Shown here piece after piece: positions 44,601-52,153 of a DNA stretch of 64,000 bases (positions are counted from its first letter, which is position 1; each line of letters opens with the position of its first letter). Made by a program: the position numbers and the translations under genes. Origin of the DNA: Lineus longissimus (taxonomy: Eukaryota > Nemertea > Pilidiophora > Heteronemertea > Lineidae). The stretch spans positions 8,489,431 to 8,553,430 of the forward strand of contig NC_088322.1 of assembly GCF_910592395.1 (NCBI RefSeq). The letters run 5' to 3'. The notes beneath the pieces are model-generated. The model worked only from the letters and a program-made list of their open reading frames with translations. It was not told the origin of the DNA and searched no databases.

Positions 44601-46138
44601 CCTGTACGGAAATCCCGTATTTTGTACGCCAAAAAAACCATTTTGTACGTTGTATGATTTTTGCTTCTCATTGTACACAATTTTTCCTTTCAAAAATACG
44701 CTGAAATTAATTGTAAACTATGAATAAAAAATGTCTTAACTTGAATGTTTTCTCTGTGTTTTGTACGTTATTCATTCCCCGATAGAAGAAAAACTATACA
44801 GCTCCACCCCCGGGGCGCACAATATGTGAAAACAGACCCGACATCCACATTATCTTACGCACTTTAGATGGCACATAGTAGTGACACCTCGGGATAGACA
44901 GACGAACTATAACTGTTGCAGACGATAGTCTTGCTCTCGCTATAGATCCTATCAATACACTAGTACAATACATTTTACACTGCGATTGAGCGAGACTTCT
45001 TCATTCATTGAAAATGGCTGAACATGCTGAAGGCAGAAGCTCTGGCGCCCGACGAAAACGCGCTCATGTGCTTATGGAATTTACTTTTGTAAATTTGTAC
45101 ACATTTTATTGACAATCGTACACATATTATTTGGGATTGCAGAAAATTGTACACAAAAATTTGGGGAAATACACATTATTTTAAAGTTGACCCAGTCAAA
45201 AAAAAGTAAGGGTAGGCAGCCCTGCATACCCTAGAGTGATCGTTGAGGGTGGCTCCCAGGTGAAATTTAGATGTAGCTTTTCTGACCATTCTAAAACTTG
45301 CTCTTCAGATGCGACAAATCAGTGGGAGTGGAAAGAAAATGGCGCAATGGGATAAATATTCCGCCAAGAGCGAAGTCAAAACGTACAATCCAGCCGCAGA
45401 TTCGACACTCCCGAACGTACCTAAAAAGAGAAAGTTCGTGGAGGACAATGAGCCTATACCGAATGGAGATTCCGACGTAAAGTCGCCGAAAAAGAAGAAG
45501 GTCAAGAAGGATTTGGAAGATGGTAAGTCCGGATTCAGATCAATTTCTCACTTGAACCCATCGCTGTGAGCAGCTTGTTGGGCCACCATGCTGAACCAGG
45601 TGAAAGCAGTGGACTGTTCCATTGAGCGCCCTGGGTTTAAAACGACCGCCTTCATGCTAGTTTCCCAGAAATCTTAACTCCAACGAGCTTAGTGAGATTA
45701 GCAAAGGGAAAATCAGCCGATGATGTAAACATTATAACATTTTACTTATCAATCAAGATGATGAAAAAACTTCGTCACTACCACTGAGGCTGATTTGATT
45801 GTTCTAGTTTGATGAATTAATGTTTTCAGCACAACATTAACTGTTATAGCTATTATTCCATTATAGCGAACGAATCCGTCTCTGAGGAGAAAGATAAAAA
45901 GAAGAAAAAGAAGAAGAAGCGAGAGTCTGAGGCTGCGGAGGCAGATACGACCATCGAAACGTCACAGTTAGAAGATATGGTCGAGAATGGATCCGAGAAG
46001 AAGAAGAAGAAGAAAAAGCGGGAGTCCGAAGCGGCAGAGGCTGATACGACAATGGAGACGTCACAGTTAAACGATACAGTGGATGATGGTACAGAGAAGA
46101 AGAAAAAGAAGAAGAAGAAGAAATCCAAGGATGAATGA
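38664..46138 (+). CDS. NOP58: NOP58: box C/D snoRNP core protein
   Basis: Coding exons: 38664-38708, 39274-39350, 39774-39826, 40430-40554, 40888-41021, 41320-41384, 41756-41890, 42470-42615, 43129-43255, 43613-43776, 44051-44185, 45309-45522, 45867-46138. All are GT..AG and in phase; 563 aa. NOP58 is one of the four core proteins (with NOP56, 15.5K and fibrillarin) of nucleolar RNPs that 2'-O-methylate rRNA. NOP5NT domain: [15 protein letters not shown] and [16 protein letters not shown]. The coiled-coil and Nop domains include [97 protein letters not shown] and [27 protein letters not shown] and the ISRMLAAK start of exon 11 follow NOP58 rather than NOP56. The Lys-rich KKE/D tail has two tandem units of about 33 residues containing [10 protein letters not shown]. 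Ten introns carry candidate C/D snoRNAs, listed separately; introns 1 and 5 show none. Confidence 0.97.
39497..39576 (+). ncRNA. Box C/D snoRNA in NOP58 intron 2; guide for the 18S site of SNORD82 type
   Basis: Terminal stem AGTTTC (39497-39502) with GAAACT (39571-39576) is perfect. C box GTGATGA 39504-39510, D' CTGA 39523-39526, D box CTGA 39567-39570. Upstream of D, AGGGACGTAA can pair over 10 bp with the invertebrate 18S 3' region UUACGUCCCU. The fifth base before D faces the A of UUACG (human A1678, the vertebrate SNORD82 site; rRNA recalled). It lies 197 nt before exon 3. Confidence 0.85.
39864..39946 (+). ncRNA. Box C/D snoRNA in NOP58 intron 3; same guide family as intron 2
   Basis: Stem CTGTCTC (39864-39870) with GAGACAG (39940-39946), 7 bp perfect. 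C box GTGATGA 39872-39878 (an overlapping ATGATGA starts at 39875). D' CTGA 39891-39894, D CTGA 39936-39939. The guide CTAGGGACGTAAAT is nearly identical to intron 2, so the two are paralogues with the same predicted 18S target. Confidence 0.85.
40611..40689 (+). ncRNA. Box C/D snoRNA in NOP58 intron 4; third member of the SNORD82-type guide family
   Basis: Stem TGTTGC (40611-40616) with GCAACA (40684-40689). C box ATGATGA 40618-40624, D box CTGA 40680-40683. Guide GGGACGTAATC pairs over 11 bp with 18S GAUUACGUCCC, target A at the fifth position. It is the most diverged outside the guide, but the guide itself is kept, which argues for function. Confidence 0.85.
41466..41550 (+). ncRNA. Candidate box C/D snoRNA in NOP58 intron 6, target unknown
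   Basis: Stem GCCTT (41466-41470) with GAGGC (41546-41550), one G-U pair. The C-box position reads ATGATTA (one mismatch to RUGAUGA) and the D position ATGA instead of CUGA. CTGA motifs near 41494 and 41502 could serve as D'. It is clearly paralogous to the intron 11 candidate (GATTAGTAAAAAGTAGTGGC is shared). Degenerate boxes suggest decay or an unusual variant. No rRNA match was found by eye. Confidence 0.5.
41922..42092. repeat. Dispersed repeat family S, copy 2 (NOP58 intron 7)
   Basis: Same start ('aaaattggttgaaattgg') and end ('gggattcgtaacccaac' plus A-rich tail) as the copy in GMPPA intron 8, in the same orientation. It ends about 27 bp before the intron 7 snoRNA. Confidence 0.6.
42119..42198 (+). 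ncRNA. SNORD11: Box C/D snoRNA in NOP58 intron 7; SNORD11-type (18S G509)
   Basis: Stem GCAGCAGTC (42119-42127) with GGCTGCTGC (42190-42198), 9 bp with one G-U. C box ATGATGA 42129-42135, C' ATGAGGA, D box CTGA 42186-42189. Guide TCGTCACTATCTC pairs with 18S GAGGUAGUGACGA (one G-U). The fifth base before D faces the first G of GGUAG, human G509, the SNORD11 site. Human SNORD11 is also hosted by NOP58 (recalled). Confidence 0.88.
42783..42865 (+). ncRNA. SNORD70: Box C/D snoRNA in NOP58 intron 8; SNORD70-type (18S A512)
   Basis: Stem TATAGCC (42783-42789) with GGCTGTA (42859-42865), one G-U. C box ATGATGT (last base off consensus) 42791-42797, D' CTGA 42828-42831, D CTGA 42855-42858. Guide TTTTCGTCACTACC pairs with 18S GGUAGUGACGAAAA over about 14 bp; the fifth base before D faces the A of GGUAG, human A512, the SNORD70 site. 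Human SNORD70 is hosted by NOP58. Confidence 0.86.
43448..43523 (+). ncRNA. SNORD11: Box C/D snoRNA in NOP58 intron 9; second SNORD11-type copy
   Basis: Stem CAGCAGTC (43448-43455) with GGCTGCTG (43516-43523). C box ATGATGA 43457-43463, D' CTGA 43474-43477, D CTGA 43512-43515. The sequence from ATGAGGAATCTTTATCG to the D box is identical to the intron 7 copy, so this is a recent duplicate. It ends 89 nt before exon 10, near the spacing favoured for intronic C/D snoRNAs in vertebrates. Confidence 0.88.
43869..43948 (+). ncRNA. SNORD70: Box C/D snoRNA in NOP58 intron 10; second SNORD70-type copy
   Basis: Stem ATCAGCC (43869-43875) with GGCTGAT (43942-43948), perfect. C box GTGATGT 43877-43883, internal GATGATGAA acting as C', D CTGA 43938-43941. 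Guide CTTCGTCACTACC as in intron 8. It ends 102 nt before exon 11. Confidence 0.86.
44495..44578 (+). ncRNA. Candidate box C/D snoRNA in NOP58 intron 11, target unknown
   Basis: Stem AGCCTC (44495-44500) with GAGGCT (44573-44578), perfect. C-box position ATGATTA 44502-44508 (one mismatch), D box CTGA 44569-44572, D'-like CTGA 44524-44527. Paralogue of the intron 6 candidate with a better stem and D box. The segments before D (GGTCAAATAAACTA) and before D' (AAAAAGTAGTGGC) did not match rRNA by eye. Confidence 0.6.
44589..45224. mobile_element. hAT-like non-autonomous element in NOP58 intron 11
   Basis: The ends CAGGGCTGCATACC and its inverse GGTAGGCAGCCCTG form imperfect terminal inverted repeats (about 16 of 19 bases). 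CAGGG ends with an 8-bp duplication are typical of hAT elements; the flanks acataccc and gcataccc match at 7 of 8 bases. Inside is AT-rich, with recurring 'ttgtacg' and 'ttgtacac' strings and no transposase frame. It explains why intron 11 is the longest in the gene. Confidence 0.6.
45710..45796 (+). ncRNA. SNORD70: Box C/D snoRNA in NOP58 intron 12; third SNORD70-type copy
   Basis: Stem AAATCAGCC (45710-45718) with GGCTGATTT (45788-45796), 9 bp perfect. C box ATGATGT 45720-45726, internal GATGATGAA, D CTGA 45784-45787. Guide CTTCGTCACTACC as in introns 8 and 10, very close to the intron 10 copy. It ends 70 nt before exon 13. Confidence 0.87.
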
Positions 46139-47120
46139 TGTCTGAAGATTTTAAAGAAGTCAAAAATATAAACTTATGAAAAATTGCAAGTTTTGCCTGT
46201 TTTGGGGTATCGGCAGGCTGTGGCGAGAAGGAGAATTTTATCTATTATTTTTTCCTGTCTGGAGTATTCGCTGGCTGTTTCAGTTGTTGGAAATCAGAAG
46301 TGTGGCAGGCCAAGCAACCCCGAGAGCTTTCAGGAAGTATTTGTTTACACATACCAGTTGTGCATTTCACATTATTTTTTGTTAAGGACATTGTCTCCAG
46401 AATTTCTAGTGAATGGTCAATGACTGGTATTCAGAACTTTAAAAAATCTTTGGACTCGAAACGAATATCCTAAAGTTTTATTGGATACACTGTTGTGTCT
46501 CATGAGTCTGGGTTTAGTTTCAGTTTAATTCCAAGACTGTCACGTAATTTTCTTACGTATTTTACATGTAATATTCAGTTAAATCATTCCGGTAATAGAA
46601 TGAAATCATGTTGGTTGATCAAGGGTTTGAGAGAACTTTTAGAAAATCATGTCAAAAATGTTGGGAGGGCAGGTTCATGGTACAATCAATATGCGAATAT
46701 AAGTGGTAAGAAAAGAAACTGAAGTCGATTGAAAATTATTTCAGAGAATTTTCTTGGTGTAATTAATCTCGCGTTGTTCTTTCTCAATTTTTTTTCCTTG
46801 GAAGTCTGTGCATCTGTTGAGTTTGGAATAGAGACCAGTGTTCTTAAATGTTGAGCTAAAGGATGAGAGATTTTAAGAAAAAGGATATAAAATTACATAC
46901 ATGTACTATTCGATGCGACTACTATAAATGGAAACGAATAATATTTCCAAACTGAAGTGTCATGAGCTTTCATGGGTCTAAAATGTACACTCTGTAGTGT
47001 TCAAGTAATAAATTGATTTTATATATGAAAATTAAAGTTGGTTGTTGCTACCTGCAGCTGTACGACAAGGCATGCTTGCACATCGGCGTTAGATGCAAAG
47101 TCTTCCTTCGCTTGCATTTC
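46139..47120. other. NOP58 3'UTR and short flank
   Basis: AT-rich, non-coding sequence after the NOP58 stop, containing the poly(A) signal at 47007. Short open frames here carry no family features. The minisatellite begins at the right edge. Confidence 0.6.
47007..47012 (+). terminator. Poly(A) signal, probably NOP58
   Basis: AATAAA about 870 bp after the NOP58 stop, followed by a T-rich stretch. It is a canonical hexamer in a plausible position. Confidence 0.5.
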
Positions 47121-47970
47121 TGACCCTGCTGAGGTGACTGCCTCGCTGAGGGGATCCACCGCTATCTTTCTGACCCTGCTGAGGTGACTGCCTCGCTGAG
47201 GGGATCCACCGCTATCTTTCTGACTCTGCTGAGGTGACTGCCTCGCTGAGAGGATCCACCGCTATCTTTCTGACTCTGTTGAGGTGACCCCTCGCTGAGG
47301 GGATCCACCACTGTCTTTCTGACTGCTGAGGTCACTGCCTCGCTGAGGGGATCCACCACTGTCTTTCTGACTCTGCTGAGGTGACTGCCTCGCTGAGGGG
47401 ATCCACCACTGTCTTTCTGACTCTGCAGATGTGACTGCCTCGCTGAGGGGATCCACCGCTATCGTTCTGACTCTGTTGAGGTGACTGCCTCGCTGAGGGG
47501 ATCCACCACTGTCTTTCTGACTCTGCTGAGGTGACTGCCTCGCTGAGGGGACCCACCGCTATCGTTCTGACTCTGTTGAGGTGACTGCCTCGCTGAGGGG
47601 ATCCACCACTGTCTTTCTGACTCTGCTGAGGTCACTGCCTCGCTGAGGGGATTCACCGCTATCGTTCTGACTCTGTTGAGGTGACTGCCTCGCTGAGGGG
47701 ATCCACCACTGTCTTTCTGACCTGCAGATGTGACTGCCTCGCTGAGGGGATCCACCGCTATCGTTCTGACTCTGTTGAGGTGACTGCCTCGCTGAGGGGA
47801 TCCACCACTGTCTTTCTGACCTGCAGATGTGACTGCCTCGCTGAGGGGATTCACCGCTATCGTTCTGACTCTGTTGAGGTGACTGCCTCGCTGAGGGGAT
47901 CCACCACTGTCTTTCTGACTCTGCTGAGGTCACTGCCTCGCTGAGGAGATCCACCACTAACTTTCTGACT
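47121..47970. repeat. 50-bp minisatellite, about 17 units
   Basis: Units start at 47121, 47171, 47221 and 47271 and continue to about 47970. The consensus has 'ctgaggtgactgcctcg', 'ctgaggggatccacc' and 'ctatctttctgac'. Most units contain a BamHI site (GGATCC). Indels give 48-50 bp variants, and two unit types alternate in part of the array ('accgctatcgttctg' and 'accactgtctttctg'). The unit lacks stops on the - strand and is not a multiple of three, so overlapping open frames of about 130 codons appear in several frames. They are artefacts of the repeat. Confidence 0.92.
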
Positions 47971-48160
47971 CGTCAATCACCGCCGCCGGGCTACCCGCCC
48001 GAGATTCAGGTGAGGTGGCAAGGCCCGTTCTCGCGCGAGACGGGTCGGCGGCGAAGGTGAAGCTCGGTTAAGAAAGCCGTGGCGGATTCGGCGAGAAGCC
48101 GAGAGTACGGCGCCCCATACTCTGTTGCGCCTCGTCAATCACCACCGGCGGGCTACTGCT
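47971..48160. other. GC-rich island between two minisatellites
   Basis: About 170 bp with much higher GC and CpG content than anything nearby. A near-direct repeat 'ctcgtcaatcaccgccgcc' / 'ctcgtcaatcaccaccggc' bounds it (about 47968 and 48127). Inside is a near-palindrome 'cccgttctcgcgcgaga'+'cggg' that could form a stable hairpin. No ORF, tRNA or rRNA match was recognised. Confidence 0.5.
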
Positions 48161-50640
48161 ACACCAGTCGCAGGTTGTGAAAGCTAGGGGACTATTCCTC
48201 GAGCTCAACAGCCACAAGTTATAAAAAGACTGGGGACTATTCCTTCTGCTACACCAGCTACCAGTTTTGAAGGCATGGGGCTATTCCTTCTGCAGCACTG
48301 ATCGAGACGCAGGTAGTGAAAGTTCCTACTACTACACAAGCCAAGCGCCGGGAAAGACAGTCGGCTATTCCTCGATTTGACATCAGCCACAGGTTGTAAA
48401 AGACAGGAGACTATTATTCATCGAGCTACACAAGCCGAAAGTTGTGAAAAGATAGGCGCTCGACTATACCTAGCCCCTGAACCAGCTACAGCTTATAAAA
48501 GACAAGGGAACAACTTGTGAAAGACCTCTTCTGCTTGATCACCTGCGACACCCAGTCACAGGTTGTGAACGAGAGGGGCTATCCTTCTGCTGCACAAGCC
48601 GCAGGTTGTGAAAGACGGGTGACTGTTTCTACTGCTACACCAGTCATAGCTAGGTTGTGAACGACAGGGAACTGTTTCTCGAGCTTCACCAGTCACAGAC
48701 CGCAGAAAGACCGATGGTCTACTATACCTATCCTCTACCAGCCACAGATTGTGAAAGACAGGGAATCAACGTGTGAAACACTGGGAACAATCTCACCGTT
48801 TATGACAGACCTCCCCCTGCTTTACCTCCTGCTTTACCACGAACAGGGTGTGAAAGACAGGTGAATATTCCTTCTGCTGCACAATCTACAAGTTCTGACG
48901 ATCAGGGGCTATCCCTCCTGCAACATCAAATCGGCAGGTTGGAAAAGACGGGGGACTATTCCTCCTGTTATACAAGCCATGGTTGTGAAAACAGGGGAAT
49001 ATTTCTACTGCAACACCAGCCGCAAGCTGTGAAGGACAGGGGAATATTTTTTTCCGCTACAACAGTCGCAGGTTGTGATAGACAGGGCACTGTTCATCAA
49101 GCTGCACAAACCACAAGTTGTGAAGGAGGAGAAGATATTCTTATTCTTATTCTGTTAGAGAAGCCACTGGTAATGAGGTTAGGGAACTATTATTCCTGCA
49201 ACACCCAGCCACAGGTTGTTGAAGACTAGGGACTATTCCTCCTGCTACACAAGCTGCTGATTTGGAAAGATAGGTGAAAATTCGTTCTGCTTCACCATCT
49301 GCAAGTTGTGGGCGTCAGGGACTATTCCTTCTGCAAACCCAATCACTGGTTGTGAAAGCCTGGGGAATAGTTCTACAACACGTGCCTCATGCTTAGAAAA
49401 ACAGGGGACAATCAACCATCTACACTAGCCTCAGGTTGTGCAAGATATGGACTATTCGTCGAGCTACACCAGTCACAGGTTGTGAAAAGACAGGCGCTCG
49501 ACTATTCTTAGCTTCTCTACCTCCTACAGGTTTTAAAAGACAAGGGAACAACTTGTTAAAGACGGTACAATCACCGGTTGTGAAATACCTTCTCTGCTTT
49601 ATCATGTGCAATACCCTGCCACAAATTGTAAAAGGTAGGGGACTATTTCTCCTGCTACATAAGCCACTGGTTGTGAAAGACAGGGGACTATTCCTTCTGC
49701 CACACAAGCAATAGGTTGCGAAAGACAGGGGGCTATTCTTCATGTTACAGTTCATGAAGATCAGGGACTACTACTCCTGCTACTCGATCAAGCCTCAAGT
49801 TGTGAAAAGATAGGCGATCAATCGACTGCACCTCTCCTCCTGTACCAAGTACAGGTTGTGAAAGACAGGGGACCAACTTGTGAAAGGGAACAATATCACC
49901 GGTTGTGAAAGACCTCGTTGTGTGGCAAGTGGTACATCCCAAACTTCCTGTCCCCAGTGTGCACTTTCCGAGCTAACGACTCCCTGGGTAAAAAAAGTTG
50001 TGGAAGACAGGAGACTATTCCTCCTGCTACACCAGCCGCAGGTGACTATTCCTCCTGCTAAACTAGCCATAGGTTGTGAAAGACAGGGAAATATATTTCC
50101 TGTATAACCAGCTGCAAGCTGTGAAAGACAGGGGACTATTTCTCGATCTACACCAGCCTCAGGTTGTGAAAAAATGGGGGACTGTTCCTCCTACTACACT
50201 AGCCATAGGTTGTGAAAGACAGGGAAATGTATCTCCTACGACACCAGCTGCAAGCTGTGAAAGGCAGGGAACTATTTCTCGATCTACACCAGCCACAGGT
50301 TGTGAAAAACGGGGGACTTTTCCTCCTGCTACACTAGCCATAGGTTGTGAAAGACAGGGAAATATATACAGCCACAAGCTGTGAAAGACAGGGGGCTATC
50401 TCTCGATCTGCACCAGCCACTGGTTGTTAAAGACAGGAGGCCATGCGTCCTGCTACGAAGCCACAAGTTGTGAAAAACAGGGGACTGTTCCTCCTGCCAC
50501 ACCAGCCACAGGTTGTAAAAGACAGGGGACTATTCCTCCTGCTGCGCTAGCCACAAGTTGTGAAAGACAAGGGACAAGGGACAATTCTTCCTGCTACACT
50601 AGCCACAGGTTGTGAAAGACGGGGGACATTGACAAAGCAT
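48160..50640 (+). repeat. 45-bp satellite, array 2
   Basis: Same monomer as array 1 ('ggttgtgaaagacagggg', 'actattcctcctgctacac'), forward orientation, more diverged at its left end and most regular at 50000-50640. The punctuation block of array 1 ('gtgcaagtgcaggcaaaaaa') is absent. Open frames of about 100-120 codons on both strands are repeat by-products. Confidence 0.88.
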
Positions 50641-50930
50641 CTGGACCCTTTAATCTTTGGTACAGAGATTCCCTTCTCTTGAGCAGGCCAAAATGTACCC
50701 TACTTGGCAACTCAAGTAGCTTACTTGGAGTAGCTCATGTACCCGAAGACCCGCATGAACCAGGGACAGCATTGGGACCCCTCAGCCTCTGGTAGAGCAG
50801 CTTTCTCACTGTTTTACGGCCCAAGGATCCTATCCAGCAACTCAAGTAGCCAAAGTACCACATGACCCTGGTGGTAGTGACTTTGTCCTCACGTTACCAA
50901 CATCGATTTGTTTGCTCTACTGCCTTGGCA
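50640..50930. repeat. Satellite-flank repeat P (right edge of array 2, inverted)
   Basis: Reverse complement of the P repeat at 16400-16700: 'ttggcaactcaagtagc', 'accagggacagcattggg' and 'ctctggtagagcagc' recur twice within about 290 bp. Its join to the satellite end mirrors the left edge of array 1. Confidence 0.65.
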
Positions 50931-51035
50931 GAGCTGTCCTTTTTGCCGAACATAATCATCCCAAGCAGAAAGTACAGAGAAACAATAGTTGTAATGCCAC
51001 TGTGATTTATTTCTATCATATTATGTATTTTATAG

Positions 51036-51152
51036 AGGAGAAAATGAAACAACTAGCAAATAGTTTTATTTAAAACTCCATGTACATTTACACTAGGCCT
51101 TTCTGTACAAAATTGAAGTAAAAGCTTTTGCTAGGCTTTATTCATATCAGTC
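51036..51152. repeat. Hairpin element family H, copy 2
   Basis: It shares 'acatttacactaggc', 'tttctgtacaaaat' and 'tttattcatatca' with 2851-2973; the left arm is eroded. Confidence 0.65.
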
Positions 51153-51857
51153 AATCTTAAATTGGTGAAACTACAGAGAAAATGGGACTTTCCAAAAAAT
51201 ATTTTTACTCTTATAACATGAAAAGTTAACACTAAAAATATATACATAATATTCAAGCATTTTTGTTGTTGTTCTCTCTGCCATTATTAGCTTACATGTT
51301 GGATAGTCACTGTTCATTATACTGTACATTGCGATATTTGCTGTAGAAAGTATGGTTGTGTAAGACTACTCCAATGAATTTCTACAACAAATGCCAATAA
51401 AAATATACATGTAGGGCCTGTACCAGTTGATCTACGGGACATCATAGTGTAGCTATTAAGCATCATTTGACCCCCCTCCCCCATCACAATTTGACATGGC
51501 ATATTTTCATGTGTAAAGTTTAAGTAGACAGTACATGTAAAAGACTGCGCTCCTCAAAATATTTCCAATCCTCGATATCTTAAAACTGCATATAAAAGTT
51601 CAATCAAATACACCGCATGTGTAACTTATTTTAAGCAAAGTGACAACAACCGTGTAAACCCCCGACAGATTTTCGAACACAAAACCAAAAAGAGTGCAAT
51701 TGAGTACAAAATGTGATGTGGAGTTACATATGTATTAATAAAGAATCACTTGAAAATACTTGTAGCGTAAAGAATTTGTACAACCTACGTGCAGAGTAGT
51801 TGTGCGTAGGCTTTGTAAAAGTTACATGCACACTCCGCATAATATACCCAAATTTAA

Positions 51858-52153
51858 AGGCCTACGCTGTTCGTTAAAAATTTTGAACTTGTAATTGAAT
51901 TTAAAAATGTCCAATTGCGGAAATACGGACTAAATATAAATTTCAACATTGCCGTTGTGTAGGCTGATATACAAATACTGTGAATACCAAGTTTAAACTA
52001 ATTTCAACATTGCCGTTGTGTAGACTGATATACAAATACTATGAATACCAAGTTTAAACAAATTTGTACTCACAATAACTGCACTACGGCATTGTGTATT
52101 CGTGGATTTCTATTGAACTGGACCACAAGTAATTACGAACGGTGTACCCCTTT
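51858..52153. mobile_element. MITE family F, copy 1 (two inner repeat units)
   Basis: Terminal inverted repeats AGGCCTACGCTGTTCGT and ACGAACGGTGTACCCCT, flanked on both sides by TTAA. The core is a 61-bp unit ('atttcaacattgccgttg', 'tgtagactgatatacaaata', 'ctatgaataccaag') present twice. A TTAA target is typical of piggyBac-type insertion (inference). Confidence 0.8.

Noticed and set aside
39497-45796. Reading the intronic ATGATGA/CTGA blocks as a dispersed transposon
   Set aside because: Each unit has its own different terminal stem sequence with compensating pairing, box spacing is snoRNA-like, and guides match 18S. A transposon would share its ends.
47162-47957. Overlapping 65-132 codon frames on the - strand
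   Set aside because: These are products of the 50-bp minisatellite in several frames. All carry the same translated unit and none has an independent start or family match.
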